Position numbers and translations under genes: made by a program. Below the pieces are notes generated by a model that was not told where the DNA came from, made no database searches, and was given only the letters and a program-made list of their open reading frames with translations. Below are positions 1 through 9,710 of a DNA stretch of 37,678 nt, piece after piece. Within the stretch, counting starts at the first letter, position 1. Every line of letters begins with the position of its first letter. Source of the DNA: Cyclobacteriaceae bacterium (GTDB lineage: Bacteria > Bacteroidota > Bacteroidia > Cytophagales > Cyclobacteriaceae); assembly GCA_016787755.1 (NCBI GenBank), contig JAEUUA010000011.1, positions 1-37,678 on the forward strand. Reading direction: 5' to 3'.

Positions 1-15
1 AGAGTGTGAAATATT

Positions 16-267
16 TTATTGATTTAAAACGCTCTTTCGAATAAATTCTCTGCCTCGCGCTGATTTCAATTCTTTTTCACGTTTCATGGCTTCCATTTTA
101 GTTTGAAAGCTCTCGGTATAGACTAAAGTCCATGGTCTGAAGTTTACTGTCCATCCCTTATTTGCAAGGATATTATGGGAAAGCATCCGTGCTTCTATAT
201 CGGAAGTAAAACCAATATAAATTTTGTTCAATGGGGGTGAATGCAGTACATAAACGTGAAAGGGCAT
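16..267 (-). CDS. Small GIY-YIG nuclease superfamily protein
   Basis: An 83-residue protein consisting of one GIY-YIG domain. The N-terminus has the pattern YVLHS, then YIGFTSD about ten residues later, then an Arg (R27) and the HN pair of the family. The middle carries W-x-LVYTE and the C-terminus the basic A-x-KREKELK helix typical of small UvrC-like or YhbQ-like GIY-YIG proteins. The usual length of this subfamily is 80-100 residues, so it looks complete. Its substrate is unknown; members are generally assumed to act on DNA, but many have no demonstrated role. It lies just downstream of the initiator tRNA on the same strand, with no terminator visible between them. Confidence 0.85.
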   Translation of the reverse strand: MPFHVYVLHSPPLNKIYIGFTSDIEARMLSHNILANKGWTVNFRPWTLVYTESFQTKMEAMKREKELKSARGREFIRKSVLNQ

Positions 268-307
268 CTAACAAAAAAAGCGACCCTTGGGTCGCTTTCA
301 AATTTAG

Positions 308-380
<73 letters not shown>

Positions 381-402
381 ATATAATTTCCTCGTTTACC
401 AA

Positions 403-478
403 TCTCGTCTCGAACCTGTGTCCGCCTTTTGGCGGATATGAGCCCAACGATCCGCTCATTAGCGGATCCACCCAGCGA
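403..478 (-). pseudogene. Decayed tRNA-Met copy interrupted by two palindromes
   Basis: On the minus strand three blocks of the neighbouring initiator tRNA reappear in order: CGC-GGGTGGA from the acceptor/D region, TCGTTGGGCTCATA from the anticodon arm, and CACAGGTTCGAG from the T arm. The D arm is replaced by the perfect palindrome at 449-468. The 3' anticodon stem and variable region are replaced by the palindrome at 421-436. The 3' acceptor strand is lost. It cannot form a cloverleaf, so it is called a tRNA pseudogene even though the CAT anticodon survives. Confidence 0.7.
421..468. repeat. Pair of TCCGC-N6-GCGGA palindromes
   Basis: Two perfect hairpin sequences, at 421-436 (TCCGCCTTTTGGCGGA) and 449-468 (GATCCGCTCATTAGCGGATC). 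They share the architecture TCCGC, six bases, GCGGA. Both lie inside the decayed tRNA copy and have no counterpart in the intact tRNA beside it, which suggests they are inserted small palindromic units, comparable in form to REP-type or other short palindromic elements. Confidence 0.65.
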
Positions 479-585
479 TTTGGATTGCAAAAGTAGAACG
501 CATAGGGTTAAAAACCAAATGATCCATAATATCCGTTTGCTCCACCTTGTCTTTTTGTAAATTCAAGGCTTTAAAAACGAAAACT

Positions 586-1611
586 ATGGTAATTGACTTA
601 CGCAGTGACACTGTTACCAAGCCAACCCCGGAAATGCATGCAGCCATGATGAATGCTTCCGTGGGGGATGATGTATTTGGAGAAGACCCGAGTGTAAAGG
701 CTCTTGAAAAGAAGTGTGCAGATTTACTTGGGATGGAGGCAGCAGTATTTTGTCCTTCGGGCACCATGACCAACCAAATCGGGATCAGAATTTTGACTCA
801 GCCCTATGATGAGGTGATTTGTTATAAAGGATCTCATATCTATAAATATGAAGGAGGCGGTCTGGCTGGAAATAGTTTAGTGAGCGTTCGATTATTGGAA
901 GGAGATCGAGGAAGAATTTCAGTAAAAGAGATTGAGACAAACATTAACAATGTTCAGGATGCCCATCAACCCATATCATCAGTGGTGGCATTGGAGAATA
1001 CAGTGGTGAGAGAGGCTGGCAGTTATTACACGTTGGATCAAATCAAAAGCATTAGTCAGTTTGCTCGCGCACAAGGGTTAAAAATGCATTTGGATGGTGC
1101 CCGATTATTCAATGCATTGATAGAAACAAAAGATAAGGCAGTTGAGTATGGAAAATATTTCGATACCATTTCAATTTGCTTATCGAAAGGATTGGGAGCA
1201 CCTGTTGGTTCAGTGCTGGTTTGTAAAAAAGAATTAGAACCAAAGGCAAGGCGCATGCGAAAGGCATTTGGAGGTGGCATGAGGCAGGCTGGTTTTTTAG
1301 CAGCAGCGGCTTCTTATGCATTGGATAACCACATTACGCGATTGAAAGAGGATCACGTTCGGGCCAGTGAGTTAGGCAAAACGCTTTCACATGTTAACTG
1401 GGTTAAATCAGTAATGCCGGTGGATACCAACATGGTAATATTTTCGGTAGCCGATCATATTACACCCGAAAAGGTATTGGATAAACTGGCCGGTTACCAA
1501 ATCAAAGCGATTAAGTTTGGTGATAAAGAAATCAGGTTGGTTACTCATTTGGATTTTGATGATAGTATGTTAGAGAAGTCGATGGAAATAATTAAAAATC
1601 TTTCCTTTTAA
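586..1611 (+). CDS. ltaE: Low-specificity L-threonine aldolase
   Basis: A 341-residue fold-type I PLP enzyme cleaving L-threonine or allo-threonine to glycine and acetaldehyde in the cytoplasm. The start is set at the ATG of MVIDLRSDTVTKPT, the standard N-terminus of the family; the reading frame extends to a TTG at 547, but that would add a non-homologous leader. Visible features are the glycine-rich GSHIYKYEGGG segment near residue 82, HLDGARL with the PLP-contacting Asp170, and the Schiff-base lysine K201 in the sequence SKGLGAPVGS. The next gene begins one base after its stop codon, so it probably heads an operon with the DUF3667 and rarA genes. Confidence 0.93.
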   Translation: MVIDLRSDTVTKPTPEMHAAMMNASVGDDVFGEDPSVKALEKKCADLLGMEAAVFCPSGTMTNQIGIRILTQPYDEVICYKGSHIYKYEGGGLAGNSLVSVRLLEGDRGRISVKEIETNINNVQDAHQPISSVVALENTVVREAGSYYTLDQIKSISQFARAQGLKMHLDGARLFNALIETKDKAVEYGKYFDTISICLSKGLGAPVGSVLVCKKELEPKARRMRKAFGGGMRQAGFLAAAASYALDNHITRLKEDHVRASELGKTLSHVNWVKSVMPVDTNMVIFSVADHITPEKVLDKLAGYQIKAIKFGDKEIRLVTHLDFDDSMLEKSMEIIKNLSF

Positions 1612-1612
1612 C

Positions 1613-2740
1613 ATGGATGAGTTAGGTAAATCATTTCCTGTCGCTGAAGGATTCGTGGAGGTAGAGCAGGGCAGAAAGAAAAAACCAGTGAATGAGAATT
1701 GTCTTAACTGTGGCACCAAACTGCTGGACATCTATTGTCATCACTGTGGCCAGAAGGATATTCCAAAACGACAAACCTTACGGGAGTTGATTGAAAATTT
1801 CATTGGATCGTTCTACAGTTTTGAATCAAAATTTTTTCGCACGGTTAGGTTCATGCTATTGAAGCCAGGTTTTCTACCGGTAGAGTATACTGCCGGTAGA
1901 AGAGAGAGTTACTATCACCCTGCCCGAGCGTACGTTTTTATCAGTTTTGTTTTTTTCCTTCTCCTGTTCTCATTGCCTGATTCTAAAGAAGAAAACAAGC
2001 CCATGACAACGGAAGAAAAAGTGAAGTTGGATGGCAATATAGCAAAGATGAAAAATCAGTTTGGAAAGGTTGGGTTAGATACTTTGCTGATCGATTCAGT
2101 TTATAGTAAAGTAGAGCAGGCTATGGACACAACGAGCCAACGCCAGAATCAGGGCGAGAAACTAAAAGGTAAAAATGGAGGAACCAAATTTACCTTAACC
2201 GATTCCGAATATGAGTCCGTCAATGAATATGATTCCATTCAAAATACCTTACCCGAGTCGGAACGAGATAACTGGCTTAAGCGGAAAATTAATATTCGAA
2301 GTATCGAGATAAATAACAAGTATAAAGATGATGATGGCGGCAAAAGATTTGGTGAAGATTTTGGCCAGGCTTTTTTGGAGAATTTTTCAAAAGTACTTTT
2401 TTACCTGCTGCCGATATTTGCCCTCTTATTAAAGTTGCTCTATGTACGCAAAGATTTTTATTATTCAGAGCATCTTGTCTTTTCAATTTACTATTATAAC
2501 TTTTTCTACCTGGCATCCACTTTATTTTTATTGGTGGACTATATTCCATTTGTAGGGGGGTGGGTGGATGCCATATTGGTTGTTTGGATAATTATTTATT
2601 TGCCTATTGCAATGAAGCGCATGTATTTGCAAAGTTGGGGTAAAACCATTTTGAAGTATATTCTTTTCTTTGTTGCTTTCTCGGTGTTCCTTACAATAGG
2701 TGTATCCACCAGTATGCTTCTGATTATAATGTCGATGTAA
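1613..2740 (+). CDS. DUF3667-type zinc-ribbon membrane protein
   Basis: A 375-residue protein with an N-terminal four-cysteine zinc ribbon (C30, C33, C42, C45; CLNCG and CHHCGQ). The family-typical stretch follows: TLRELIENF, FESKFFRT and a conserved LLKPGFLP...Y..GRR..Y..P. There is a membrane segment near residues 116-134 and three or four more between about 255 and 372. A charged, low-complexity soluble section lies between the membrane parts. This arrangement matches the Bacteroidota family DUF3667, whose function is not known. It lies one base downstream of ltaE and two bases upstream of rarA, so all three are probably co-transcribed. Confidence 0.85.
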   Translation: MDELGKSFPVAEGFVEVEQGRKKKPVNENCLNCGTKLLDIYCHHCGQKDIPKRQTLRELIENFIGSFYSFESKFFRTVRFMLLKPGFLPVEYTAGRRESYYHPARAYVFISFVFFLLLFSLPDSKEENKPMTTEEKVKLDGNIAKMKNQFGKVGLDTLLIDSVYSKVEQAMDTTSQRQNQGEKLKGKNGGTKFTLTDSEYESVNEYDSIQNTLPESERDNWLKRKINIRSIEINNKYKDDDGGKRFGEDFGQAFLENFSKVLFYLLPIFALLLKLLYVRKDFYYSEHLVFSIYYYNFFYLASTLFLLVDYIPFVGGWVDAILVVWIIIYLPIAMKRMYLQSWGKTILKYILFFVAFSVFLTIGVSTSMLLIIMSM

Positions 2741-2742
2741 AA

Positions 2743-4008
2743 ATGTTTGATAAGAAAACTCCATTGGCCGAACGGATGCGTCCTTCAAAGTTGGAGGACT
2801 TGATTGGACAGGAGCATCTAGTTGGGCCAACTGGTATTATCAAACGTGCAATTGAAACAACCAATGTACCCTCCATGATTTTATGGGGACCACCGGGTGT
2901 AGGAAAAACAACGATTGCCAATATTATTGCCAATGAAGTAAAACGACCCTTTCATATGTTGAGCGCTATAAGTGCCGGAGTAAAGGATGTGCGCGAAATA
3001 ATTGATCAGGCAAAGCGAGCAAATCGGGTTATTCTGTTTATTGATGAAATTCATCGCTTTAACAAATCGCAGCAAGATGCATTGTTGGGTGCTGTTGAAA
3101 AAGGTACGATTACCTTAATTGGAGCTACCACTGAAAATCCATCCTTTGAAGTTAATTCGGCTTTGCTTTCGCGATGTCAGGTGTATACGTTAAAGGCGCT
3201 AACAGAAATTGATTTGATTAAATTAATCAGTCAAGCCTTGGCAAAAGATATTGAATTGAAAAAACGAAAGATCAATGTGAAAGAGCATCAGGCGCTGCTG
3301 AATATTTCAGGAGGGGATGCGCGTAAAATTTTGAATTTACTTGAACTGATTAGTGAATCTATTTCGGGTGAGGTGGATATTACGGATGAGTTGGTGATGC
3401 AGGTTGCACAAAAACACATTGCCATATATGACAAAAGCGGAGAACAGCATTACGATATTATTTCTGCGTTTATAAAATCTATTCGCGGCAGCGACCCTAA
3501 TGCAGCTGTGTATTATTTGGCGCGGATGATTGAAGGAGGTGAAGATGTAAAATTCATTGCTCGAAGGATGGTCATTCTCGCTTCGGAGGATATTGGCAAT
3601 GCCAACCCCACAGCGTTGGTGATGGCTACTACCACGTTTCAGGCGGTTACCGTGATCGGTTACCCCGAAGCACAGATCATTATGGCGCAATGCGCCACTT
3701 ATCTCGCCTGCTCTCCTAAAAGTAATGCCGCGGTTGCCGCCATTGGAAAAGCGTTACAAATTGTGAAAGAAACGGGCGACCTTCCGGTGCCGCTGTCGAT
3801 ACGAAATGCACCGACCAAATTGATGAAAGACCTCGACTATGGAAAAGGATATCAATATGCGCATGATTTTCGTAATAACTTTGTTGCGATGGAGTTTTTA
3901 CCGGATGCCATTAAAGAAACGAAGTTTTACGAACCGGGAAAAAATCCCCGCGAGGAGGAACTGCGGAATTATTTAAAGAGGTTGTGGGATAAGAAGTATA
4001 ATTATTGA
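2743..4008 (+). CDS. rarA: Replication-associated recombination protein A (RarA/MgsA AAA+ ATPase)
   Basis: A 421-residue clamp-loader-like AAA+ ATPase acting at stalled forks and in recombination. The opening [20 protein letters not shown] is diagnostic. Walker A is GPPGVGKT at 49-56, Walker B is LFIDEIHRF from residue 98, sensor 1 is GATTENP near 127-133, and the arginine finger is in SALLSRC (R144). The C-terminal half contains the RarA tetramerisation region ([19 protein letters not shown], then [11 protein letters not shown]). Length is normal for the family. It is the third gene of the ltaE operon, two bases after the DUF3667 gene. Confidence 0.96.
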   Translation: MFDKKTPLAERMRPSKLEDLIGQEHLVGPTGIIKRAIETTNVPSMILWGPPGVGKTTIANIIANEVKRPFHMLSAISAGVKDVREIIDQAKRANRVILFIDEIHRFNKSQQDALLGAVEKGTITLIGATTENPSFEVNSALLSRCQVYTLKALTEIDLIKLISQALAKDIELKKRKINVKEHQALLNISGGDARKILNLLELISESISGEVDITDELVMQVAQKHIAIYDKSGEQHYDIISAFIKSIRGSDPNAAVYYLARMIEGGEDVKFIARRMVILASEDIGNANPTALVMATTTFQAVTVIGYPEAQIIMAQCATYLACSPKSNAAVAAIGKALQIVKETGDLPVPLSIRNAPTKLMKDLDYGKGYQYAHDFRNNFVAMEFLPDAIKETKFYEPGKNPREEELRNYLKRLWDKKYNY

Positions 4009-4050
4009 TAGTCTTTAGAAAATAGTCCTGAGTCGTTAGTATATCTGACC

Positions 4051-4085
4051 CAAGACTAAGAACTCAAGACTCAAGACTAAGAACT
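4051..4085 (+). repeat. Short tandem CAAGACT repeats
   Basis: Between rarA and the next gene the 14-mer CAAGACTAAGAACT occurs twice (4051-4064 and 4072-4085), with an extra CAAGACT between the copies. The array ends five bases before the downstream start codon, so it would occupy the ribosome-binding region. No other function is visible. Confidence 0.7.
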
Positions 4086-4089
4086 GGAA

Positions 4090-6168
4090 ATGCAGCGACT
4101 AATATTTGAATCTTCGCCAATATTTATTTTTTTATGTGCGGCCATTGCATTTGGTTACGCTTATGTTTTATATCGTTCCAAACACACCTGGAGTAAACGT
4201 ATTAATCAGGTATTATTCGGATTAAGGGCAGTACTTGTTTTCTTTTTAGCTATTCTATTATTGGGGCCGGTTATTAAGCTTATTACGAACCAATTTGAAA
4301 AACCAAGTTGGGTATTTTTGATTGATTCCTCAGCATCGGTGGCTGAGGTTGTTGATTCAACGACTCGGCTAAAAGTGACGGAACAACTTAGTCAAGTTCG
4401 GAATTCATTGCAGCAGCAAGGCTATCAAGTAAAGTGGAATGACCTGGAAGGAAATACACTTGAAAGCGTTATTTACAATGCACCAACGTCCGATCTCAAC
4501 AAAGGAATACAACACATTACTCAAGAATTCGAAGGCAAGAACCTTGCTGGAATTATTTTAGTGAGCGATGGCATTTATAACTCCGGATTGTCACCCTTGT
4601 ATACACCGGTGCGCATGCCCATTCATACCATAGCTGTTGGCGATTCCATCGCACGAGTTGATTTGGTGTTAAAGAATGTCGCCTTTAATAAAGTGGCTTA
4701 TCAGGGAAATAAATTCCCGATTCGTGCCCAAGTATTGTTACAAGGGTTACAGAATCTGGAGGTTGTTCTTTCCGTCTCAAAGAGTGGAAAATCAATTTCC
4801 ATGCTTCAGAAAAACTCTGCAGATAAAACGTTTCTTGATTTCGACTTCCAGGTGGATGCAACTGAAAAAGGAATTCAGCGCTTTGATCTTTCTGTAAAAC
4901 CTGTTGATGGTGAGAGTAACAAACGTAATAATGATGCGAGTGTGTTTATTGAAGTAGTGGAAGGGAAAAAGAAAATTGTGATGATTGCGCCAGCTCCGCA
5001 CCCAGACATCAAAGCCATGAAAACGGTGGTCGAGAAAAATTCTAATTACGAATTTGTTCTGCACATTCCGGGTATTGCTGAAGCTGACCCGAGGCTATTA
5101 ACTTCAGGGGGAGCCGAGCTATATATTTTTCATCAGGTGCTTGATCAGCTTGGAAAAACTTCAGGATTGTTTTCTAAGCTATATAAAAGCAATTCATCCG
5201 TAATGCTTATGATTGGGGGCAACACGAACTTGAGACAATTACAACAATATGATGTTCCTATTCAGTTCGAATCATCTAATGGACAGTGGGATGATGTTAC
5301 TCCGGTAATCAATAACAACTTTCGCGATTTTGGCTTTTCTGAAAACAGCAATGGCGTGTTTGCACGCTATCCCCCAGCCCATGTTCCGTTTGGAAAATTT
5401 TCATATCCACCATCAGCAAGCGCACTACTGTATCAACGCATTGGAAGCATAACAACTGACCGACCCATGTTAATGACATGGCCGGACAACAACCGAAAAA
5501 TTGCTGTGATGATTGGTGACGGCATGTGGCGATGGCGACTCAATGAGTTTGCCGATACAGGGAACACCGTATTTTTTGATGAATTGTTTTCAAAACTAAT
5601 TCAATACCTAAGCACGCTGGAAGACAAAAGAAAATTTCGCGCCTTCCCCTTGCAAAATGAATTCTCGGATTCAGAACCTGTGGTAATTGAGAGTCAGGTG
5701 TACAATGATTTGTTTGAGTTGGTATATGGAAATGCCATTCGCATTGAAGTGCGCAATGAACAAGGAGAAGTCTCCAATTATAGTTACGTAACCAGCCCGG
5801 GAAGTTCGCGCTATCGGATAGGGGGGTTGAAAGAAGGAATTTATCGGTTCAAAGCATCCACCACAGTGAGCAATAACACAGAAGAAGTGAACGGACAATT
5901 TTTAGTGAAGACTCAAAACCTGGAAGCACAGAACCTGACAGCCGATTTCGGATTGCTTCGAAAGCTAGCTGATGAAACCGGAGGGAAGTTTTACAAAGCT
6001 AGTCAGCTATCTGATTTGACTAGCGACCTCAATCAAACAAAAGTGGTTAGCCTCATTCACTCTGAGGAGACCTTCAATCAACTGATCAATTTGAAGTGGG
6101 TTTTCTTTCTACTACTAGCACTGGTTAGTGCCGAGTGGTTTATGAGAAAGTATTTGGGGAGCTATTGA
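4090..6168 (+). CDS. Large membrane protein with VWA-like domain
   Basis: A 692-residue protein with two N-terminal membrane helices (about 10-28 and 43-66). A von Willebrand A-like domain follows, opening WVFLIDSSASV. D79, S81 and S83 fit the DxSxS part of a MIDAS metal site, and LVSDGIYNSG follows near residue 158. The central part resembles the glutamine-amidotransferase-like and Ig-like regions of BatA/BatB-type or YfbK-like Bacteroidota membrane proteins. One helix lies near the C-terminus (about 668-684), giving a large domain probably exposed to the periplasm. The exact family is not recognised and no function is claimed. It is 81 bases after rarA and convergent with clpC. Confidence 0.75.
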   Translation: MQRLIFESSPIFIFLCAAIAFGYAYVLYRSKHTWSKRINQVLFGLRAVLVFFLAILLLGPVIKLITNQFEKPSWVFLIDSSASVAEVVDSTTRLKVTEQLSQVRNSLQQQGYQVKWNDLEGNTLESVIYNAPTSDLNKGIQHITQEFEGKNLAGIILVSDGIYNSGLSPLYTPVRMPIHTIAVGDSIARVDLVLKNVAFNKVAYQGNKFPIRAQVLLQGLQNLEVVLSVSKSGKSISMLQKNSADKTFLDFDFQVDATEKGIQRFDLSVKPVDGESNKRNNDASVFIEVVEGKKKIVMIAPAPHPDIKAMKTVVEKNSNYEFVLHIPGIAEADPRLLTSGGAELYIFHQVLDQLGKTSGLFSKLYKSNSSVMLMIGGNTNLRQLQQYDVPIQFESSNGQWDDVTPVINNNFRDFGFSENSNGVFARYPPAHVPFGKFSYPPSASALLYQRIGSITTDRPMLMTWPDNNRKIAVMIGDGMWRWRLNEFADTGNTVFFDELFSKLIQYLSTLEDKRKFRAFPLQNEFSDSEPVVIESQVYNDLFELVYGNAIRIEVRNEQGEVSNYSYVTSPGSSRYRIGGLKEGIYRFKASTTVSNNTEEVNGQFLVKTQNLEAQNLTADFGLLRKLADETGGKFYKASQLSDLTSDLNQTKVVSLIHSEETFNQLINLKWVFFLLLALVSAEWFMRKYLGSY

Positions 6169-6248
6169 AAAGCAACGGATCCATGATTATAGAAACTCAG
6201 TCTGTGAATCGGTGGCTACTGTCAGATCAAGTCTTAACTATTACAAAT

Positions 6249-6276
6249 AAAAAAAAGGCGGGTTGCCCCGCCTTTT
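6249..6276 (-). terminator. Rho-independent terminator between VWA gene and clpC
   Basis: The stem GGCGGG (6257-6262) pairs with CCCGCC (6267-6272) around a TTGC loop, extended by A/T pairs. On the minus strand the stem is followed by eight Ts, a strong terminator for clpC. On the plus strand it is followed by TTTTAATTTATT, so it may also stop transcription from the convergent gene. Confidence 0.85.
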
Positions 6277-6279
6277 AAT

Positions 6280-8835
6280 TTATTCGCTTTTTTTCTCTTT
6301 CGAGGGAGCTTTTGGTTTTTTCCCCTTTATGGTGAGCACTTCTCCGGTGCCTTCATAGTCGGCAACGATGGTACCCCCTTCAGGAATTTCACCTTTTAAT
6401 ATTTCTTCTGCTACCGGGTCTTCAAGATATTTCTGAATGGCACGATTCAAAGGTCGCGCCCCAAATGCAGGATCGAATCCTTTTCCTGCCAAAAAGTCTT
6501 TTGCCTTTTCGGTCAGTTCAACATGGTAGCCCAGCGTAAAGATTCGAGCAAACAATTTTCCAAGTGTAATATCAATTATCTTATGGATGTGTTCACGTTG
6601 TAACGTGTTAAACACAATCACATCATCCAAACGATTTAAAAACTCAGGGCTGAAGGCACGCTTCAATGCACTTTGAATGGTTGACTTCATCACCTCTTCA
6701 TCGTTGTCGCGTTTTGCACTGGTGGTAAAACCGATGCCAGCTCCGAAATCTTTCAAATCGCGCACCCCAATATTAGAGGTCATAATAATAATTGTATTCC
6801 TAAAATCCACTCTGCGGCCTAATCCATCCGTAAGAATTCCATCATCCAACACCTGAAGTAAAATATTGAACACATCCGGGTGAGCTTTCTCAATTTCATC
6901 CAATAATACAACGGAGTATGGCTTGCGTCTTACTTTCTCAGTAAGCTGACCGCCTTCTTCATAGCCTACATATCCTGGAGGGGCACCTACTAATCGTGAT
7001 ACAGAGAACTTCTCCATATACTCACTCATGTCAATACGCACTAGCGCATCATCTTTGTCAAACAGATAAGAGGCTAATATTTTGGCAAGTTCAGTCTTTC
7101 CTACACCTGTAGGGCCAAGGAAAATAAATGAGCCAATCGGTTTTCTTGGATCTTTTAAACCAACCCGTGTTCGTTGAATTGCCTTTGTCAATTTCTTAAT
7201 TGCCTCTTCCTGACCAATCACCCGGCTACTTAATTGCTCGCCCATGCCCAACAACTTATTGCTTTCTTTCTGAGCAATGCGATTTGCAGGAATGCCCGTC
7301 ATCATACCCACTACATCCGCCACGTTGTCTTCGGTAACCGTATATTTTTCAGTTCGGGTTTTTTCTTCCCAGCGTGCTTTTGCTAAATCGAGTTGTTCGA
7401 TCAGTTTCTTCTCTTTATCCCGAAGTTGGGCAGCCTCTTCATATTTCTGGCTCTTCACCACCCGGTTTTTCTCTTTCTTTACATCTTCAATAGCCTCTTC
7501 ATACTTCACAATGTCTTCGGGCACATGAATGTTGTTAATGTGAACACGCGCTCCGGCCTCGTCCATAACGTCAATGGCCTTATCGGGAAGGAAGCGATCA
7601 CTAATGTAGCGATCCGATAACTTCACACACGCTTCAAGCGCCTCTTTCGTATAACTTACATGATGATGATCTTCGTATTTCTCTTTGATGTTCTCCAAAA
7701 TCTGGATTGTTTCATCTACAGAAGTAGAATCAACCATTACCATCTGGAACCTGCGCGCTAACGCACCATCCTTCTCTATATATTGACGATACTCATCTAA
7801 TGTCGTAGCTCCAATACATTGTATTTCACCACGCGCTAGCGCTGGCTTAAACATGTTCGAAGCATCCAACGAACCTGAGGCACCCCCGGCACCAACGATT
7901 GTATGTAATTCATCGATGAACAGAATTACATCAGCCGATTTTTCCAATTCATTCATTACGGCTTTCATTCGCTCTTCAAACTGACCACGGTATTTTGTGC
8001 CAGCAACTAAAGAGGCGAGATCCAGCGTAACAACACGCTTACCGAATAGTACGCGTGAAACTTTCTTCTGAATGATGCGCAAAGCAAGACCTTCAGCTAT
8101 AGCCGTTTTTCCTACCCCGGGTTCACCAATTAATATTGGATTGTTTTTCTTTCTGCGACTTAAGATCTGAGCAACGCGTTCAATTTCTTTTTCGCGACCA
8201 ACAATAGGATCCAATTTATTGTCTTCCGCCAACTTGGTTAAATCGCGCCCGAAATTATCAAGTACCGGAGTGCGAGATTTTTCTGTGCCTTTTTTTTCCT
8301 TGCTTCCGCTGCCGGGATTGGCTGCACTTCCAAACATTTTAGATGAGTCATCATCTGGATCGTCTGTATCGGAAGCCGATGTAGGTTGATCGTTTTGGTA
8401 TTCAAGCATTTCTTTCACTACATCATAAGCCACATCAAACTTGTTTAAGATTTGCGTGCCCAGGTTGTCGGGATCGCGCAGGATGGATAATAATAAATGT
8501 TCAGTGCCAATCAACTGAGCCTTAAATATTTTTGCTTCGAGGTAGGTGATCTTCAAGACTTTTTCAGAGGCACGGGTCAATGGAATGTTCGCCAGGTTCT
8601 TGATCTCGTGTGTGGCAGTGCCTTTCGAAATTTTTTCGATCTCGCCCCTCAACTCCTCCAACGGCACACCGAGCTTCTTTAAAACACCCACGGCCACACC
8701 TTCACCTTCTCGAATCATCCCCAGCAGGAGATGTTCGGTGCCTATGTAATCGTGCCCCAATCGTAATGCTTCTTCCCGGCTTAAGGAGATTACTTCTTTA
8801 ACCCGGTTAGAAAATTTTGCTTCCATATTTGGCAT
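6280..8835 (-). CDS. clpC: ATP-dependent Clp protease ATP-binding subunit ClpC
   Basis: An 851-residue class I HSP100 unfoldase that feeds substrates to ClpP. Domains in order are two Clp-N repeats (about 6-145, each with IGTEHLLL), an acidic linker, AAA1 (Walker A GEPGVGKT at 237-244, Walker B LFIDE at 306-310), and a middle region with a UVR motif (about 461-478). AAA2 follows (Walker A GPTGVGKT at 574-581, Walker B LLDE at 644-647). The ClpP-docking tripeptide IGF is at 701-703, so it should dock a ClpP that lies outside this window. Translation may instead begin at the second Met (position 8826), giving MEAKFSNRV, the more usual family start. A clpS adaptor gene lies at 18125. Confidence 0.96.
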   Translation of the reverse strand: MPNMEAKFSNRVKEVISLSREEALRLGHDYIGTEHLLLGMIREGEGVAVGVLKKLGVPLEELRGEIEKISKGTATHEIKNLANIPLTRASEKVLKITYLEAKIFKAQLIGTEHLLLSILRDPDNLGTQILNKFDVAYDVVKEMLEYQNDQPTSASDTDDPDDDSSKMFGSAANPGSGSKEKKGTEKSRTPVLDNFGRDLTKLAEDNKLDPIVGREKEIERVAQILSRRKKNNPILIGEPGVGKTAIAEGLALRIIQKKVSRVLFGKRVVTLDLASLVAGTKYRGQFEERMKAVMNELEKSADVILFIDELHTIVGAGGASGSLDASNMFKPALARGEIQCIGATTLDEYRQYIEKDGALARRFQMVMVDSTSVDETIQILENIKEKYEDHHHVSYTKEALEACVKLSDRYISDRFLPDKAIDVMDEAGARVHINNIHVPEDIVKYEEAIEDVKKEKNRVVKSQKYEEAAQLRDKEKKLIEQLDLAKARWEEKTRTEKYTVTEDNVADVVGMMTGIPANRIAQKESNKLLGMGEQLSSRVIGQEEAIKKLTKAIQRTRVGLKDPRKPIGSFIFLGPTGVGKTELAKILASYLFDKDDALVRIDMSEYMEKFSVSRLVGAPPGYVGYEEGGQLTEKVRRKPYSVVLLDEIEKAHPDVFNILLQVLDDGILTDGLGRRVDFRNTIIIMTSNIGVRDLKDFGAGIGFTTSAKRDNDEEVMKSTIQSALKRAFSPEFLNRLDDVIVFNTLQREHIHKIIDITLGKLFARIFTLGYHVELTEKAKDFLAGKGFDPAFGARPLNRAIQKYLEDPVAEEILKGEIPEGGTIVADYEGTGEVLTIKGKKPKAPSKEKKSE

Positions 8836-8957
8836 ATTCTTGAGTATTGTAAATGTAAAGTTTTAACTGTGATAATTCCAACTGCTTCGCGACCCTAGAT
8901 TGGTAATTAAAAACTACTAATCCAACGGTTATTAAACATGATCTGAAATATTTTTGT

Positions 8958-9587
8958 TCAACCTTTATTCCGTGAGGCAAGGATTAGGGAACCGCTCCGG
9001 GGTCCTTCGCAAAACAGGAGATCGATCAGGCTCAGATTGTCTGCAAAATGATTGCCAAATACCTGATTGTAGGGAACGGGTTTGTAGAACGATCGTTCCG
9101 AATAGGGTATTTTGGCCTGAATCAGCGATCGAAGATCATAATAAGGTGCTTCAGGATTTTTTTCATACGCCACACTAACCGAAATCTGAGGCTGAAAAGA
9201 AATGTTTTTCAGACAGAATGACAGCAGGGCAAGATTGAGATCGAAAAGAAAAATGTAATTGCAGTAAATTATTTTTTTCAGATCATCAGAATAATATTCA
9301 AAGAAGGGTGCCTTTCGGTAGGCAGATTCAATTGCTCGCCAGTGATTGTTTTGCCATTTAATACTATAATCAATCTTCACTTCGTTTATTGGCACTTTAC
9401 CATGTTTGTTCGTCAACGGAACCGTTAACATGTCAACTCCCTGAGCCGTGTTTATGTAACATCGGTTGCGATAGCTTTGTTTTACATAATGTTCGTGCTT
9501 CTCAAGTTGAATGGTTGAATAGTCTTGAAGTGCACAGAAGTACTCAAGAGAAGGAAGATACTGAAGGTCAATGAGTGCGGTTTTCAA
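8958..9587 (-). CDS. WbqC family protein
   Basis: A 209-residue protein matching the WbqC-like family. It opens with ALIDLQYLPSLEYFCAL, followed by Y-x-K-x-SYRNRCYI, LTVPL, a K-x-D-YS-x-x-W segment, and HWRAIESAYRKAPFFEYY. Families of this type occur in polysaccharide biosynthesis loci of Proteobacteria and as single genes across Bacteroidota. The biochemical role is not established, although an amide-forming or acyl-transfer role in sugar modification has been suggested. It lies downstream of the Sua5-like gene on the same strand, separated by a 123-base repeat-bearing gap. Confidence 0.82.
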   Translation of the reverse strand: MKTALIDLQYLPSLEYFCALQDYSTIQLEKHEHYVKQSYRNRCYINTAQGVDMLTVPLTNKHGKVPINEVKIDYSIKWQNNHWRAIESAYRKAPFFEYYSDDLKKIIYCNYIFLFDLNLALLSFCLKNISFQPQISVSVAYEKNPEAPYYDLRSLIQAKIPYSERSFYKPVPYNQVFGNHFADNLSLIDLLFCEGPRSGSLILASRNKG

Positions 9588-9710
9588 AATTGCAATAAAA
9601 TTTTTTAAACAACCCTGTCGTCAGTTTAACCTTTTCGAAAACGGTCTGCAGTCTCCGATCGACTTTGATGAACTCAGTCTGACAGTCATCTAGTTGCTGG
9701 TTAACATTAT
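9588..9710. repeat. Gap carrying one copy of a dispersed repeat
   Basis: A 123-base gap between wbqC-like and sua5-like genes. Positions 9652-9684 read CTCCGATCGACTTTGATG and then AACTCAGTCTGACAG. A close copy lies at 25287-25320 (CTCCGATTGGACTTCGAT, then AAACTCAGTCTGACAA). Both copies are intergenic. No gene is seen here. Confidence 0.6.

Noticed and set aside
547..585. TTG-initiated extension of ltaE
   Set aside because: The family begins at MVIDLRSD; the extra 13 residues have no support.
459..773. 104-aa minus-strand frame
   Set aside because: It runs from the decayed tRNA copy into the start of ltaE on the opposite strand; the product has no known pattern.
7277..7620. Plus-strand frames opposite clpC
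   Set aside because: They are antisense to a highly conserved gene and rich in Ser/Phe, as expected of shadow frames.
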